A stretch of 64,000 nucleotides of DNA. Origin: Aedes albopictus (lineage: Eukaryota; Arthropoda; Insecta; Diptera; Culicidae). This document shows positions 1 to 10,081 of the stretch, one piece after another. The notes beneath the pieces are model-generated. The model did not search any database. It had not been told where the DNA came from and was given only the letters and a program-made list of their open reading frames with translations. Numbering within the stretch: the first letter of the stretch is position 1; each line of letters begins with the position of its first letter. The stretch spans positions 4,131,977 to 4,195,976 of the forward strand of contig NC_085137.1 of NCBI RefSeq assembly GCF_035046485.1, written 5' to 3'. The position numbers and the translations under genes were made by a program.

Positions 1-96
1 GGTTTACGCTGAAAAGTTGATCGAGTGGTTATCCGTACTATCGACCAACTTTTGTATTTGTATTTGTTCGAGGTGTGGCTTCATCAAACTTCCTTG

Positions 97-212
97 TTAA
101 CCTTCCGGCAGTCGCGCGGTTTGCCACTACCGCGTCAATGCGGAGTACAAAAAGCGAGATTTTTTCAACGTGTTGTACAAAATACAACACCGCGATCGCT
201 CGAGTGTTAAGG
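97..212 (-). repeat. GC-rich short interspersed element, copy 1
   Basis: Read on the minus strand this stretch begins TTAAC, then a GCG-rich segment, GTTGTA, a CTCGCTTTTTGTA core and a second GC-rich segment. The same order occurs on the plus strand near 59769-59900. Two diverged copies in opposite orientation indicate a dispersed element, not a gene. Short ORFs here are incidental. Family not recognised. Confidence 0.45.
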
Positions 213-290
213 GGATTCAGGTTCCTCTCAGGAGGCTTCAACGGATTCCAAAAGGCCACAGGGGCGTTTCAGGGAGTCTCCGGAAGGTGC
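213..290 (+). repeat. Class A degenerate repeat block
   Basis: Loose tandem copies of a G-rich motif of the TCTCAGGGGCGTTTCAGG type, spaced about 20-30 bp. The same family recurs through the first 20 kb and directly upstream of both copies of receptor exon 6. No coding support. Confidence 0.6.
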
Positions 291-297
291 TTCAAAG

Positions 298-519
298 TAT
301 AGATAGTAGAGTAAACATAGATCCGCGGGCATCACTGAGTGGTATGTTTCAAGCGTGTGACTAATAATTTTTAAAAGTGCGATGAGGGAATATGACGTCA
401 TGGGCTCCATTGATGTTGTCGGAGTCGTGACGTCATGCTCGTTTGGATACAGATTTTGACAGTTCGTTTGAATACAATGGATTCATCTTAGCACATCTAT
501 GTTTACTCTTCCATCTATA
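298..519. mobile_element. 222-bp MITE with 8-bp target duplication and two CRE palindromes
   Basis: Near-perfect terminal inverted repeats of about 24 bp begin TATAGAT and contain AGAGTAAACATAGAT on both sides. The element is flanked by identical 8-bp direct repeats CTTCAAAG (290-297 and 520-527), as expected for hAT- or P-type insertion. The interior holds two perfect TGACGTCA palindromes (393-400 and 428-435), the consensus cAMP-response element. The insertion lies inside class A repeats. Confidence 0.7.
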
Positions 520-527
520 CTTCAAAG

Positions 528-763
528 GATCTCAGGGAGTTCCAGGGGTGTTCCTGTAGATTTTGGGATCATTTCAGAGAATTTCATGGGGTTCTGGAGG
601 GCTCCAGGGGGTTCTGGTGCATTTAAGTATGTTTCAAGGGCATTATGGGGGTTTCGGAGGGTCTCAAGTGCGTTACATGGGTCTGATGAGAGTCTTAGGG
701 GGATAACAGAGGCATTTCAGAGGCAGTAACAGGGGGTCACGTTGCATGGGATTCGAGGGAGTT
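528..763 (+). repeat. Class A degenerate repeat block
   Basis: G-rich repeats of the TTCAGGGG and TCTCAGGG type continue from the block interrupted by the MITE at 298-519. The 76-residue ORF across it reflects repeat composition only. Confidence 0.6.
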
Positions 764-767
764 TTAA

Positions 768-1290
768 CCCTCTAATACCCAATCCCGCCTTTAGACGGGG
801 TACAGTTTGAGCATTTTTGTAATTTTTGTTTCGTGGAAAATCTTTTTTTATATTTTTGGCTGATATTTAGGACTGTTCTGTATATCTCAAAATGGTTTTT
901 GGTGTATTTTAAAGCGAATTTACATTTTTTTTAAATCATTGAAAAATTGATATTTTAGTTACCTTTTAGAAGTCATTGTTTATTTTGTATTGAATCGCTA
1001 CAATTAACATATTTTAAATTTTTCCTTAATCACTCTATCCTTGTTTAATAGTTTAAGGGAATCGAATACACTCTTAAATTATTTTCCTTAAAATAATTCG
1101 TTCCCCAAATTGGCTTCCAGGAAAAATATAAAAGTGTGAGGATGTTCAAAAATAAAAATTAGAAAAATCAAAAACTGAAATTCACGAAATCGAGAATTAA
1201 AAAGAATCATCTTCCAAAACATGTTTAAATCGATTTTAGATGACGAAAAATGATATTTAGATCAAAATAAAAAAATTGGGTATTAGAGGG
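768..1290. mobile_element. piggyBac-like MITE, TTAA target site
   Basis: TTAA occurs at 764-767 and 1291-1294. Immediately inside are perfect inverted repeats CCCTCTAATACCCAA (left) and TTGGGTATTAGAGGG (right). TTAA duplication plus CCC-starting termini is the known signature of the piggyBac superfamily. The 523-bp interior is AT-rich and has no transposase ORF, so the copy is non-autonomous. Confidence 0.7.
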
Positions 1291-1294
1291 TTAA

Positions 1295-1554
1295 GGTGAC
1301 TTGGTGCATCACAGAATTTCCATAGGAATCATTGACTTTTTAATTTTCAATGATTGTTTGCCTCGCGTTTTTGAAGTGATAAAAAACGGGAAATTTTGCA
1401 GTCACGCAGTAGAAAAAGTATCATCACACTCACCACGAGTGAGCATATGGGATGATACATTTTCATCCTAATTTGCGCTTTGGTAACTGAGTTTTATCAC
1501 TTTGAAATTTCGAGCGAGATTTCAATGATGCTGATGACGCACTACGCGTCGTTA
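1295..1554. other. Gene-free stretch with a weak inverted repeat
   Basis: No ORF or known family is visible. Sequence near AAGTGATAAAA (about 1373) pairs with TTTTATCACTTTGAAAT (about 1491), suggesting a small decayed palindromic element of about 140 bp. No clear target duplication was found. Confidence 0.3.
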
Positions 1555-1998
1555 AGGGGATTTCGGAGGCATTTTAAGAAGCATCAGAAGATTTTTTGCG
1601 AGTTTTAGAGGAAATGTGATTTTGGTGGTCTTGGAGGGTCTCAGGTACGTTACATGGGGTCCATCGAGGATTTAGGGGGATTTCGGAAGTATTTCAAGAT
1701 ATTTCTGAGGATTTTTAGAGACAAAATGGCTTGAAACATATTGAAACGCCCCTGAAACGTCTTGAAACACCCCTAAAACCTCCATAATTCCATTGAAGTG
1801 CCTTTGAAATCTAAGTATTCCATTTGAAATGCCCCTGAAACCCCTTGTAAGGTTCCAGAAACCCTCTAAAATGCATCTTGAAACCCAAACGCCCCTGAAA
1901 TGCTATCAAACGCTACTGAAATCTCTAGGAACGTCTTTGAAACGTTCCTGAAACAACCAGAAACTCTCTGAAATTCATTTGACATGCCTTGAAACGTC
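1555..1998. repeat. Class A repeats switching orientation
   Basis: From 1555 to about 1720 the G-rich strand is on top. From about 1735 to 1998 the block is C-rich (CCCCTGAAACGCC type), so the orientation flips. There is no gene. Confidence 0.55.
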
Positions 1999-2006
1999 CT
2001 CAAAAC

Positions 2007-2407
2007 CAGTGTTGAAAATTTTATTTCGTCATATCTAAATTCAATCGCCTACAGCTAATTTTAGAAGCTGAACCTGAGAATATGGTATATGAAAAACTTG
2101 TGCGGCTAGACCAGTTCTGCTAGAAAGTCACGGAAAAAACAATATTTTTCGAATATTTAAGGTAAATGTCACGGACCACCTTTGAAAAATGCTAAATGAT
2201 ATTCACCGTGAATATCATTTGGCATTTTTCAAAGGTAGTCCGTGACATTTACCTTAAATATTCGAAAAATAGTGGTTTTTCCGTGACTTTCTAGCAGAAC
2301 TGGTATAGCTGCACAAGTCTTCCATATACCATATTCTCAGGTTCAGCCTCCAAAATGAGCTGTAGGTGATTGAATTTAGATATGACGAAATGAAATTTTC
2401 AACACTG
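2007..2407. mobile_element. hAT-like foldback MITE, 401 bp, 8-bp TSD
   Basis: The two halves are almost exact reverse complements over about 190 bp each, so the element folds into one long hairpin centred near 2205. Termini are CAGTGTTGAAAATTT and its complement AAATTTTCAACACTG. It is flanked by identical 8-bp repeats CTCAAAAC at 1999-2006 and 2408-2415. CA-starting termini with 8-bp duplications are typical of hAT elements. No transposase is present. Confidence 0.8.
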
Positions 2408-2415
2408 CTCAAAAC

Positions 2416-2605
2416 CCCTGAAAACGTCCCTGAAACCCCCTTAATACTATTGAAACACCTCAAAAATCTCCGTATTTTCATTGAAATGCCCACGACACCT
2501 GACGGAAAGCATTTGAAATCCCCTGAAACACCCCTGAATGCCTATGGAAACCTCTCTTTTGGGCTTTCTGGAAACTTCCCGGAAAGCCCCTTGGATCCAT
2601 TTTAA
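2416..2605 (-). repeat. Class A repeat block, minus orientation
   Basis: Continuation of the C-rich CCCCTGAAA repeats split by the hAT-like MITE. The + strand ORF at 2366-2605 runs from the MITE into the repeat and is not a gene. Confidence 0.5.
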
Positions 2606-2867
2606 ATGCCAAGGAGCAAGATCTGATTTCGAGAACTAGATTCTCTCATTGAAGCCCTAGCTTTGCTTGAAATCGCCTCTTTTTAAGCCCGTTTTAATTT
2701 AAGCTCATTTTTAACTTATGCACCCCCAGCAATGGCATAAAAAAAGATTTTAGTGTACCTTGTACGGTAGTGAAGTCTGTGATATATTGTTCGCCTAAAT
2801 TATTCTTTTCAGAATACGCGCTTTGTTAACGGACGAGTCAGCCTAGTGGAAGACCCAAGAGTAAAGA
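2606..2867. other. Gene-free stretch, no feature seen
   Basis: Mixed-composition sequence without repeats, ORFs of note or recognisable element ends. Confidence 0.3.
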
Positions 2868-3345
2868 ATGAACACTGTCCCCCCTGTGATTCAGGGGAGA
2901 TTTAGGGGGTCCCAGGGGCATTTCAGGAGGTCTCACAGGATTCAAGAAGAGTTTCAGGGGATTTCAGGGAATCTCAGGGGATTTGAGAGGTTCTCTGAGG
3001 AGCCTCAGGGGTTGCCAAGGGAGTTCCAAGGGGTCTCAGGGGCGTTTCAGCTGGTCTTAGAAAGATTCAAGAGGGTTTCAAGGAGTTCCAGGTCAGGTCT
3101 TCAAGGGGTTCCAGAAAGCTTCAGGGGGTTTCAGGGGATTTTATGGAGGTTTCGGAGGGCTCCTGAGGGGTTTGAGAAGAGTTTCAGAGGGTCCCCGGGG
3201 CGTTTCAGGAAGTCTCAGGGGCGTTTCTAGAAACCTCAGAAGATTTCAGGGAGTACCAAAAGGTCTCAGGGCCATTTTAGGGGTTCTCACGGGCACTTCA
3301 GGAAGCCTCAGGGGGCACCACGGGAATTGCAGGGCTGTTTAAAGA
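2868..3345 (+). repeat. Class A degenerate repeat block
   Basis: Dense GGTCTCAGGGGCGTTTCAGG-like repeats. The 120-residue ORF (2868-3230) is rich in FRGSQG-like runs, as expected when this repeat is translated; it is not a protein candidate. Confidence 0.65.
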
Positions 3346-3690
3346 GGTGTTCAAAACTATGGTTAAAATTATTAAAATTAGTTCAATTACATATAGATTT
3401 ATGCAATACTAATTGATGAGTCTCTCGTTCTGCCGTCAAAAACATTAACAAAACTCACAAGTTCTTGCTTCAATATCGAAGGTGATTTTCTCTTGCAAAG
3501 TCAAGTTCCTTAGAAAGAGGAGGTGGGTTCTACCAGCAAGTTGTAAATTTTATGAGGAAACAAGTATTTGTTTGAAATCTGACGTTCAATTTGTTTCAAA
3601 CAGCTTTATATTTATGGCCTGAACAAATTGACATTTTTAAATTTTACTTCAAAAGTTTTTGGATTTACCATTTTTTTCTACGTAGGGTAA
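3346..3690. other. Gene-free AT-rich stretch
   Basis: AT-rich sequence between two class A blocks. No ORF, tRNA or element termini recognised. Confidence 0.3.
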
Positions 3691-4735
3691 CCAGAAGGTG
3701 TCAGGGACGTTTAGATGGTTCTCAGGGAAGCCTAGGGAGAGTTTAGGAAGTTTAGTAGGTTTGATTTAGGAGGTCTTAGGGACGGTCGCTTCAGGAGTTC
3801 TCAGAGGCGTTTCAGAGTATCTCAAGGGACTCTAAGGAGATTATAGGGGATCTCAGGGGTGTTCCACGGAGTCTCAGGGGAGTTTTATGGCATCTGAGGG
3901 ACATTTTAGAGGGCCTCCTGGGAGTTCTAGCTACGGGATGTTAGGAGCGTTTCAGGGGAATCCAGGGGGTTTTGGGAAGCGAGGTAACTGGAGGTCTCAA
4001 GGGCGTTTGAGGTGGTCTCAAGGGTCTTTGAGGTGGTCTCAAGGGTCTTTGAGGTGGTCCCGGGAGCATTTCAGTGGGTCTCACAGAATTCCAAAAGAGT
4101 TTCTGGGGGGTTTAAGGGAGGTTTCATTAGGTCTTAGAGGTTTACAGGGGAGTTCCAGGGGTTTTCAAGGGAGTTTCAAGGTATCTCAGGGGCGTTTCAG
4201 GTGATCTTAGAAGGTTCCAGAAGGGCTTCAAGTGGGCTCCAGGGTATCACATGGGCTTTTAAGGGGTGTGTCAGTGGGTTTAAGAGGGCTTCCAAGTAAT
4301 CTCCAGTTGGCCTTGTGGAAAAGGCTTTTGATTGTCGATCCGGAGGCACAACATACACACTCATACAATGGCAGACGAATTGCCTTCTAATTACAAGTTT
4401 TCCTGTACGTTTTAGGGGGCCTCAAGCCGCAGCGTTCCAGGAGGACCCAGTGATTTTAGGGAAGGGAGGTAACTGGAGGTCTCAAGGGCGTTTGAGGTGG
4501 TCCTATGGGCATTTCAGGGTGTCTCACAGGATTCCAAAAGAATTTCTGGGGGGTTCAGGGAGTCTCAGGGGGTCCGAGAGGATTTCAGAAAAAAATCAGA
4601 GGTTTTTAAAGGAGTTCTAGGTGGTCTTAGGGGCGTTTCAGGGGATCTCAGAAGGTCCTTTGAGATTTTCAGGTGGGCTCCAGGGGATCACATGGGCGTT
4701 TTAGTGTGTTTAAGAGGGCTCCCAAGTAATCTCCA
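3691..4735 (+). repeat. Class A block with a ~486-bp internal tandem duplication
   Basis: A segment starting GGTAACTGGAGGTCTC near 3983 recurs near 4469, together with downstream class A motifs and a junction reading AAGTAATCTCCAG followed by a SINE-like head (about 4296 and 4727). A unit of about 430-490 bp was therefore duplicated in tandem, including a SINE insertion. ORFs of about 100 residues here are repeat translations. Confidence 0.6.
4310..4395 (+). repeat. Feilai-like SINE fragment (duplicated copy)
   Basis: Contains a diverged tRNA-like head (GATTGTCGATCCGGAGGC) and a short piece of SINE body (ATACAATGGCAGACGAATTG). It is the upstream member of the duplicated repeat-plus-SINE unit. 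The head lacks a clear B box. Confidence 0.4.
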
Positions 4736-4738
4736 GTG

Positions 4739-4985
4739 TGGATAAGGATTTTGATCGCCAATCCGGAGACGGTGGGTTCGATTTCCGTTCCTGTCGGGAA
4801 CTTGTCCCGACTTCCCTGGGCTTAGTGTATCATTGTGCTTGCCCCACAATATGCAGATTAATGTAATGACAGACAGACTTTCAATAGATAACTGCGGAAA
4901 TGCTCAAAAACTGAACTAAGTTGAAGAAAGGCAGGCCAAGTTTCAGTGAGAACGTAAAGCCGCAAAGAATAATGAGAAGAATGGA
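4739..4985 (+). repeat. Feilai-type tRNA-derived SINE, 5' truncated
   Basis: Starts within a tRNA-like head: GATCGCCAATCCGGAGACGG is followed by the B-box region GGGTTCGATTTCCG, as in the fuller copy at 30134-30409. The body includes a GACTTCCCTGGGCTTAGTG segment. The A-box end is missing or decayed. Confidence 0.65.
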
Positions 4986-5375
4986 AAAAAGCCTGAAATG
5001 CCCCTGAGGCCACCTAAAACCATTTGGGTGCCTTTTTTCTCAGGGGCTGTGGAACATTCCAGGGGGGAACAAGGAGGTCTCAGGGGCGGTTCAGGAGGTC
5101 TGATGGGTGTTTGAGGGGGTTTATGAGGATTCCAAGGAGGTTTCAGGAGGTTTTGTGAGGCTTCAGGAGGTTCCACGAGGTTTCAGAGCTGTTCCAGAAG
5201 GTCTCAGGGGTGTTACAGGATATCCCATGCAGTTTCAGGGATGTGTCAGAAGGTCTTAGAAGTGTTTTGGATGTCTCCGGTTCGTTTCAGAGGGTCTCAA
5301 ATGGTCCCAGGGGGATTTCAGGTGGTTTCAGTAGGTTTCAGAGGATCTCTAAAGCGTTTTAGGGATCCTAATAGC
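4986..5375 (+). repeat. Class A degenerate repeat block
   Basis: Starts with a short C-rich stretch, then changes to the G-rich TTTCAGGAGGT form. The minus-strand proline-rich ORF (4943-5176) is the complement of the repeat and not a gene. Confidence 0.55.
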
Positions 5376-5430
5376 CCAACTAACAATCAGTCACTCAAGC
5401 CCCTTTATGACAAATTAATTCACCATGATT

Positions 5431-5515
5431 CTGAATAACATTTGGATAACTTACAAGATTCGAACTCGAGACCCATCGATTGTCAGCCGTATGCTTTCCT
5501 ATTTGCGCCATCCTA
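5431..5515 (-). repeat. tRNA-like SINE head or tRNA pseudogene
   Basis: On the minus strand the sequence starts GGATGGCGCAAATAGG and has a B-box-like GAGTTCGAATC. The 5' GGATGGC can pair with 3' GTTATCC over 7 bp (two G-T pairs), giving a tRNA-like acceptor stem. The anticodon arm is imperfect and no following gene is evident, so a tRNA-derived SINE head or dead tRNA is more likely than a working tRNA. Confidence 0.4.
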
Positions 5516-5637
5516 GAGATGATGAATTAAAGCACTCAAATCAAAACATAAGCTTCTCGTGGTTTAATAATGACCACACTTCGACTCGTATTCACTACTG
5601 CATAGAAGATTATGGTTAACAACTGAACAATACATTA

Positions 5638-5735
5638 ATTCAGCTACTCTGCCGCGAATTGCATATCTGTCCCATTTGCATAGGAAATCCAGAAAAGATG
5701 GGACTGATATGCGATTTACGGCAGTACTGTTTAGT
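5638..5735. repeat. Short hairpin MITE-like element
   Basis: CTCTGCCGCGAATTGCATAT near 5646 and the region complementary to ATATGCGATTTACGGCAGTA near 5709 form an imperfect inverted repeat with a loop of about 30 bp. No target duplication established. Confidence 0.45.
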
Positions 5736-7059
5736 AAAAAACGTGCTTTTTTCATCCTGTACTCTGAGTCGAAGTATGATGAAATGAAAGCGCTTATTCG
5801 ACTTGTGAAAAACACATTATTCAGATATATGTGCTAATTTGTACACAAACTTAAAAAGAAGCAGGTAAAGGTCATGTTAAACTATTTTGTAAAGGAATTG
5901 AAAGTCGAATAGAAATCTTATTAAACTCTTAAGAAGTTTTTTAAATAATCTTTGTTATTATCAATTCGAAAGGTTGCCATAGGCTACTTTTTCAAATTGA
6001 AAAGCATGTGTACAGCATAATTTTAGTTCAGCTATCATTACTATTATAAAGCAAACATTCAGCATGCATGCTTGTTTGTGGCTTGCAGGGCGGTCTCAGG
6101 GAGTCTCAGGGAGTCTCAGGAGCGATTCAGCCTCCCTAAACACCTCTGATACCACCAGGAACTTTCTTCTTTAAGGCTTCTCTGAATCAAAGTTGTAGCT
6201 GATAGAGTAGTCTAGGTCTAGGAGTACCATGGGTTAACAAATTGGTTAAAATTGTAAAAAAACGTTGTTTTCTCATAGTATTTCCCATACAAACTTTGAA
6301 GGGATTCTGCAGTCTCAAGTTTCAACCAAATCAGTTCAAATTTTTGGAGTAGCCATAGAATCTGGTTGCGAATAGAATATGCGGTTTGGAAAGTGGATAA
6401 TGAAGTCCATGTGGATTAAGTCCGATCAGATTCCACATATTTTCGTGAATTATTTGCTTGTACTAAAGAACAGCGGCTGCCGGCTCAGCTACTAAAAGAT
6501 TGCAAACAAGCATCATATGTGCCACCCGTCCGTATGTTCCGCTGTTCCGTAAACTCCATCCACTTGTGCAAACTCTTACGGAACCACGGAAAATTATCTG
6601 CTCGTTATGCTTTCATGCCTGATTTCTGATGGTTGGTTGCGCTTTGGGTTTTTGAGCAGAGCTGTTCGTTTTCATTTTGCCACATCCTTTCTCTCGCAGT
6701 ACCAAGTGCAGTTCAGCGTAGGAACGTATACCTACACATACTTGCCCACTATTACACATGGTTCGCTTTTCGCGTTTGACTTGAAACAAAGGCTTTTCCG
6801 CTGAATTTGCTACCATTCTCATGCGGCCGTCACCTCGGAAGCTTTCGTCGAGGGTAGGGCGGGTTCAGTGGTGGTGTGAAGTGCTGTTGCCGGTGGCGGT
6901 TTAGTGAACCGTGGAAAATGCCGTGACCAAATCCGTGCCTATGTGGTAAGGATATGATCGGAAAGCAGCAATATTTTACCAAATAGTTTTCAAATATTTT
7001 AAAGATGAAAGTTTTCATTTGTTAAATAATCAACGGTCAGGCCTGTTGACATTGACATG
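5736..7059. other. Gene-free stretch
   Basis: A short class A remnant lies at about 6085-6165. The rest is mixed AT-rich sequence with no ORF over about 70 codons that looks protein-like and no recognised element ends. Confidence 0.3.
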
Positions 7060-7440
7060 ATTGCCAACACAATTTTCAGACCATATTTTTTGCCATGCTA
7101 TTTTCTTTGTTCTATCTTCAATTTTCTATCTTGTATGTTCATTATCTTCTCAACCATTTCTTTCTTCATCTATTTTCTCGTTTTTGTGTATCTTTCTGTT
7201 TTCTTCTTTTGAATTTATATATCTTCTCTTTGTATTCCCCATCATCTAATTTCTGTTTTCTATCTTCTATCTGCTCTATCTTGTCTATCTCATATCTTCT
7301 ATTTTCTATTTTCTATTTATCTATTTTTTTTTATTTTTCTATTTTTTTATTTTTCTATTTTACTATTTTTCTATTTTACTATTTTTCTATTTTTCTATTT
7401 TTTTTATTTTTCTATTTTTCTATTTTCTCTTCAACGAGTC
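7060..7440 (+). repeat. Polypyrimidine low-complexity tract
   Basis: Strongly strand-biased T/C-rich sequence. It is dominated from about 7290 by TTTTCTATTTTTC-type short repeats. The 122-residue Phe/Ser/Leu-rich ORF (7095-7463) is a translation of this tract. Confidence 0.7.
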
Positions 7441-8275
7441 TTTATTATAGATTTGCTTTATGAAATATTTTTCCCCGTTACGAATGCATATTTTTAGTAA
7501 TAGTTGTCATTAAATCTGAATCTTAGTGTCATATCTAGCCCACTGTGTGCCATCGCCGTACCTAGGTACCACACACATCTTCTAACGAGCACGGAAACGG
7601 TGCTAAACGGAAGCTGGATCGTATTTACCGTTCTTGGCGATTCGCCGCGCCGTCAGCATCATCACTATGGTAGGCCATGATGCATGACGACTGGGCCCGC
7701 CGGCCGTGCGCCTAGCCTACTGCAAACACACCCGCCGTCGAAGCGAAATTGCAAGCTTCATGGAAAACACCATCACGGCTGAAGGTTTTCCCGAGGGAAA
7801 TTCCACCATCATTTTCCCCGTCGTCATCTAACCCCGAAGCCGATTCCAGTTAATAACGGACAGTTTGCTCTCGGGTTGTTTTAAGTTTCATCCTTTGCCC
7901 GACCGTTCTTGCCCATCCTACCCCACGTCGCTTTCACCGTCACCCTACCTAGCGAACTCCTTCCGAACAAACCCCATTAGAGTCGATTTAATATTTACTC
8001 TACACGACATATTTCCAATCTATTGTAGTAGTCACGTACCGAGTGGTTGTTGGGTTGCGAGATTAATAGCGAACAAGAGGCTGGAAGCAATGTCTGAAAC
8101 TCAGAAAGATACAGGTCAGTTCTACTATGGTAAAGCAACCCATGCCAGACTACTAGTAGGCCGACCGGATATAAGGACAAGAGTGCTGCACTGTGGCTCC
8201 ATTTGTTCGGAGTAGTGGTCACATCTCGCTTTTAACATTATTCAATAGATAATACATATATTCGAAAGTGACAAG
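7441..8275. other. Unique, GC-richer non-repetitive stretch
   Basis: In contrast to its AT-rich, repeat-laden neighbours, about 7540-7990 is GC-richer and free of recognisable repeats. No convincing ORF spans it. It could hold a non-coding exon, an enhancer or an old element. Function not determined. Confidence 0.3.
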
Positions 8276-8280
8276 GCATC

Positions 8281-8816
8281 GCATAGCCATAGCATAGCCA
8301 TAGCATAGCCATAGCATAGCCATAGCATAGCCATAGCATAGCCATAGCATAGCCATAGCATAGCCATAGCATAGCCATAGCATAGCCATAGCATAGCCAT
8401 AGCATAGCCATAGCATAGCCATAGCATAGCCATAGCATAGCCATAGCATAGCCATAGCATAGCCATAGCATAGCCATAGCATAGCCATAGCATAGCCATA
8501 GCATAGCCATAGCATAGCCATAGCATAGCCATAGCATAGCCATAGCATAGCCATAGCATAGCCATAGCATAGCCATAGCATAGCCATAGCATAGCCATAG
8601 CATAGCCATAACATAGCCATAGCATAGCCATAGCATAGCCATAGCATAGCCATAGCATAGCCATAGCATAGCCATAGCATAGCCATAGCATAGCCATAGC
8701 ATAGCCATAGCATAGCCATAGCATAGCCATAGCATAGCCATAGCATAGCCATAGCATAGCCATAGCATAGCCATAGCATAGCCATAGCATAGCCATAGCA
8801 TAGCCATAGCATAGCC
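8281..8816 (+). repeat. 11-bp satellite, about 48-49 copies
   Basis: Nearly perfect tandem copies of AGCATAGCCAT. I noticed one variant unit, with AACATAG near 8610. The reverse complement carries ATG in every unit and no stop, and 11 is not a multiple of 3, so all three minus frames are open (184-199 residues). These ORFs are artefacts. The array stops abruptly at the terminus of the transposon-like copy at 8815-10059. Satellite units reappear at 10060-10081 and just after 11081. Confidence 0.95.
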
Positions 8817-10059
8817 AAGTTACATTTTAAGTTTTGTGCGGCTCTCTAAGAGGTTTTCATGATCAATTCAATAAAACTTGCAATAAAACTGATTAATACA
8901 TCAAAACCTCTTGATAACCTCTTTAAGAGCATCAACCGGCTAGCAATACAACTGTTTCAAAACCTAGTTGAAAATTTTTCCATACTCGAAAAGAGGTTAT
9001 GATGATTGTTGTTGTTTTTTTTATTTCAACAAAAATTATGACAGCTCAAAAAAACAGAGAAGCTTCTTCAACGTAAAGCTCAGGAAGAGATATTATTCGC
9101 AAGTAGAAAGCGATCATTTCATAGTAATAATTCAAGAGTTATATTGGTGCAAGGCTTATGCGCATTCAATTTTACCATGAATGTTGGGGTTGCAGAAGCA
9201 TAAAATTAATACGCTTTGAAATTGGTGAATATTATCATCTTGGAATGAAATAAATCAATTTGTTAATTTAGTAAATCAATCTCGAATTACATGAAAACTC
9301 AGCTGAGAGAGTTTATTTATGTAAGCATGCCATGAAAATGACGGCAAACTATCAATTCGTTGCTAATTTGAGCAAATTAAACTATTTATGCAATTCAGTA
9401 TCATCATTTCAATTTTATATAACTCATTTCAGTACCATAATGGCCATTTTTTCCGTACTGGTTCATTATGCAACTGAAATGAGATGCATAATGAAAAATA
9501 GTTGTATAATGTTCATAATGCAACTCATTTGAGATGCATTATGAATATTATGCAATACAAATGAGTTGCATTATGAAAAAAATCATTGCAAGCCTCGTTG
9601 GATAAATGTACGACTCATGCTGTAAAAATCAACTTTTTGCAACTTATTACATAAATAACTGTTTCCATTCACGTATCTGATTCTTCAATATGGCGACGAC
9701 CATAATTAGCGAAAATAAAACGAAAGCAAATTCACTTTTATGATGACCGCAATAAACCTAGTAGTATCATAGTTTCTGATTTTCCACCAACAGATGTCGT
9801 TACTAATCGAACGGATCGCCATCTGTTGAGAGTTTGAACAGTTTTATTGTGGTAATAATGAATGCCAGAAGGTTTACATATCGGAGAGTTTTGTTTACTC
9901 TTAAAATCTGGCTTTATGGATATTTTCAAGTATACTATAAAACATTTCATCAATGGTTTTCATAAAAGTACTCATAAAACTGTGAATTCTTTATTATTGC
10001 TGTAATAAAATCCTAATAAAAACAAGCAAAACGAATCAGCAATGGAATTGTTACTTGGG
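8815..10059 (-). mobile_element. CCCAAGTAAC-family element, copy E1
   Basis: Bounded by CCAAGTTAC on the left and GTTACTTGGG on the right. It is the reverse complement of the copy at 10082-11081, so the pair forms a large inverted repeat. No transposase ORF, so non-autonomous. It is about 245 bp longer than E2, mainly through a block near 9385-9640 that contains repeated TGCATAATG and CATTATGCA motifs, probably a nested MITE. Confidence 0.7.
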
Positions 10060-10081
10060 TAGCCATATAACAATAGCATAG
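10060..10081 (+). repeat. Satellite remnant between two inverted elements
   Basis: The linker TAGCCATATAACAATAGCATAG contains AGCCAT and AGCATAG satellite words with an ATAACA interruption. This shows that E1 and E2 are two insertions into the array, or one palindromic unit with a satellite-like centre. Confidence 0.6.

Noticed and set aside
5431..5515. Functional tRNA gene on the minus strand
   Set aside because: The acceptor stem has wobble pairs and the anticodon arm does not fold well; a SINE head or dead copy is more likely.
7095..7463. 122-residue hydrophobic protein candidate
   Set aside because: Phe/Leu/Ser/Tyr content follows from a T/C-only tract.
8281..8816. CRISPR-like array
   Set aside because: No spacers: units are contiguous and identical, and the genome is an insect's.
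8219..8818. Three overlapping minus-strand ORFs of 184-199 codons
   Set aside because: Pure translation of an 11-bp satellite; open in every frame and of no protein character.
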